A stretch of DNA of 12,861 nt from JBQCHF01 sp051953655 (GTDB taxonomy: Bacteria > Actinomycetota > Actinomycetes > Motilibacterales > Motilibacteraceae). Under the pieces are notes generated by a model that saw only the letters and a program-made list of their open reading frames with translations, searched no databases and was not told the origin of the DNA. The stretch is from assembly GCA_051953655.1 (NCBI GenBank), contig JBQCIO010000054.1, positions 1-12,861 of the forward strand. Direction: 5' to 3'. Made by a program: the position numbers and the translations under genes. This document shows, piece by piece, positions 11,796 through 12,861 of this stretch (positions within the stretch are counted from its first letter, which is position 1; the number at the start of each line of letters is the position of its first letter).

Positions 11796-12861
11796 TCAGC
11801 CGCCCACGCGGGCGCGTGCGCCGCCACCGGCGCCGAACCCACCACCACCGAGGCCGCCGCCCCCGAACCCACCACCACCGAACCCACCACCACCACCGAG
11901 CCCACCACCACCGAACCCGCCCGCCCCGCCCAGGCGGCCGAGCCGGGTGGTGACGCTGTTGCTGGTGGGGACCGGGGCGCGCAGGTCGGCCAGCACGACC
12001 GGCGTGCCCGCCGCGAGGCCACCGGTGATCTCGGTCCGGGCGGCACCGACCAGGCCGACGCTCACTCGCTGCACCACCGGGGCACCGGCTCGCAGCACCT
12101 CGACCGTGGTCGCGGCCCCGGCCCGGTGCAGCGCGCTGGTGGGCACCGAGAGCACGCCCTGCCGGGACCCGACGACGACGTCGACGCCCGCCTCGACGCC
12201 GAGCGGGACGCCCGTCCCGACGTCGTCCACGGCGACCGTGACGGTGTAGGAGACCGACCCGGAGGCCGCGCCGACTGCGCCGTTCGAGCTGCCGGTCGAG
12301 CTGCCGTAGACCGAGACGGCGGCAACGTGGCCGGTCAGGGCGGAGGTCGCGCCGTCGGGGGTGATCCGCGCGGGCATGCCGACCGCGAGCCGGCGGACCT
12401 GTGCCTCGCTCGCCGCCAGCAGCACCTGCCGGCCCCCGGGGCCGACGATCCGCACCGTGGAGGCCGCGGTGGCGCGGGCACCGGGGGTGAGACCCACCGA
12501 GACCACCGTGCCGGCCAGGGGAGCGGTGAGGGTAGCCGCCTCGACGTCCTGCCGCGCGGCGTCGACCTGTGCCTGCGCGGCGTCGATCGCGGCCTGGTCG
12601 GCGGCGACGTCGGCCGCGCTGACCGTGCGACCGCCGGCCGATCCACCGGGGCCGCGGGAGCCCGCCGCTCCGGCCGTCGCGCCCGAGCTGCCCGCGGACG
12701 CGGCGGCAGCGCTACCGGCCCCGGCGCTGCTCCCCGGCGAGCCGGCGAGCGAGGAGAGCAGGGAGGTGAGCCGGGCCTGGGCCCGGGCCAGCTGCAGCTG
12801 GTCACCGTCCAGGGTGGTGGCCGCCGCGAGCCGCTGCTGCCCGGCCTCCGGGCAGTCCGGC
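11796..12861 (-). CDS. HlyD/MacA-type efflux adaptor, C-terminal part (5' end outside window)
   Basis: The minus-strand frame is open from the right edge to TGA at 11796-11798, giving 355 residues of a longer protein. From the edge inward there is a helical segment (GDQLQLARAQARLTSLLSSL), a Ser/Gly/Ala-rich low-complexity stretch of about 50 residues, a second helix (AADQAAIDAAQAQVDAARQD), and then the lipoyl-half strand ATLTAPLAGTVVSVGLTPGA. This helical hairpin plus lipoyl layout defines periplasmic-adaptor-like proteins. Beta-barrel and membrane-proximal domains follow (PTSALHRAG, VSVGLVGAARTEITGGLAAGTPVVL). The C-terminus is a Gly-rich tail. In Gram-positive bacteria such adaptors pair with MacB-like ABC transporters; any partner must lie beyond the window, because the next gene downstream is the mod regulator. 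A GTG at 12504-12506 is internal, not the start. Confidence 0.85.
   Translation of the reverse strand, partial: PDCPEAGQQRLAAATTLDGDQLQLARAQARLTSLLSSLAGSPGSSAGAGSAAAASAGSSGATAGAAGSRGPGGSAGGRTVSAADVAADQAAIDAAQAQVDAARQDVEAATLTAPLAGTVVSVGLTPGARATAASTVRIVGPGGRQVLLAASEAQVRRLAVGMPARITPDGATSALTGHVAAVSVYGSSTGSSNGAVGAASGSVSYTVTVAVDDVGTGVPLGVEAGVDVVVGSRQGVLSVPTSALHRAGAATTVEVLRAGAPVVQRVSVGLVGAARTEITGGLAAGTPVVLADLRAPVPTSNSVTTRLGRLGGAGGFGGGGLGGGGGFGGGGFGGGGLGGGGFGAGGGARARVGG
11834..11917. repeat. Coding repeat for a (F/L)GGGG glycine-rich tail
   Basis: Imperfect units of the type cgaacccaccaccacc recur at 11834-11849, 11864-11879 and 11879 onward, with ccgcc or extra acc variants. Units differ by multiples of 3 bp, so the reading frame is kept. 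On the minus strand they encode repeated GGGGF, GGGGL and longer Gly runs at the adaptor's C-terminus. Confidence 0.8.

Noticed and set aside
11350..12249. A proline-rich plus-strand frame (PPPPNPPPP type) resembling an extensin-like protein
   Set aside because: It is the antisense shadow of the adaptor's glycine-repeat tail and of the HTH-Mop gene, both of which have recognisable domains.
12504..12506. GTG as the start of a short adaptor gene
   Set aside because: The frame is open far upstream to the window edge and encodes the coiled-coil helices and first lipoyl strand, so this GTG is internal.

Overview
The window looks like ordinary chromosome from a very G+C-rich actinobacterium. G or C fills almost every third codon position, GTG starts are common, terminators are hairpins without U-tracts, and long spurious open frames lie antisense to real genes. 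The gene types fit a Geodermatophilaceae-like or related soil actinobacterium, but that placement is inferred from composition and gene content, not shown. I see no insertion sequence, prophage, CRISPR array, tRNA or rRNA.

Layout, left to right. Positions 1-444 (+) are the 3' end of an unrecognised gene. It converges on a DUF2142-type membrane protein (523-2253, -), which lies just downstream of a BlaI/MecI-type repressor (2305-2700, -). A 446-bp gene-free stretch (2701-3146) holds short tandem repeats and hairpins, including a strong terminator for bioY. BioY, the biotin-binding subunit of an ECF transporter, is at 3147-3737 (-). A separate terminator divides it from an MFS exporter (3892-5175, -). 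The MFS gene diverges from a spermidine-synthase-like protein (5383-6252, +) across a 207-bp region containing a perfect 14-bp palindrome and a 7-bp-stem hairpin. The spermidine-synthase-like gene overlaps tail to tail, by 26 bp, a two-domain acyltransferase-3/SGNH membrane enzyme (6227-8284, -) that probably O-acylates a cell-surface glycan.

A 271-bp spacer with tandem repeats follows. Then comes the clearest unit in the window: a four-gene molybdate-uptake operon on the minus strand. It is transcribed from about 11726 down to 8556, in the order HTH-Mop regulator, modA (lipoprotein), modB (permease), modC (ATPase). All three junctions are 4-nt GTGA stop/start overlaps, which indicates strict translational coupling. 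The regulator gene appears to lack a Shine-Dalgarno site, and two related inverted repeats lie just upstream, so a leaderless, molybdate-responsive autoregulated promoter is a reasonable hypothesis. At the right edge is the 3' part of a HlyD/MacA-type efflux adaptor (11796 to beyond 12861, -) with a glycine-rich repeat tail.

Most genes belong to known families. I did not find a convincing undescribed multi-gene system. The items most worth a second look are small: the molybdate operon's start architecture and candidate operators, short tandem repeats in front of two genes, a stop-codon cassette at the end of modC, and the palindrome between the MFS and spermidine-synthase-like genes.
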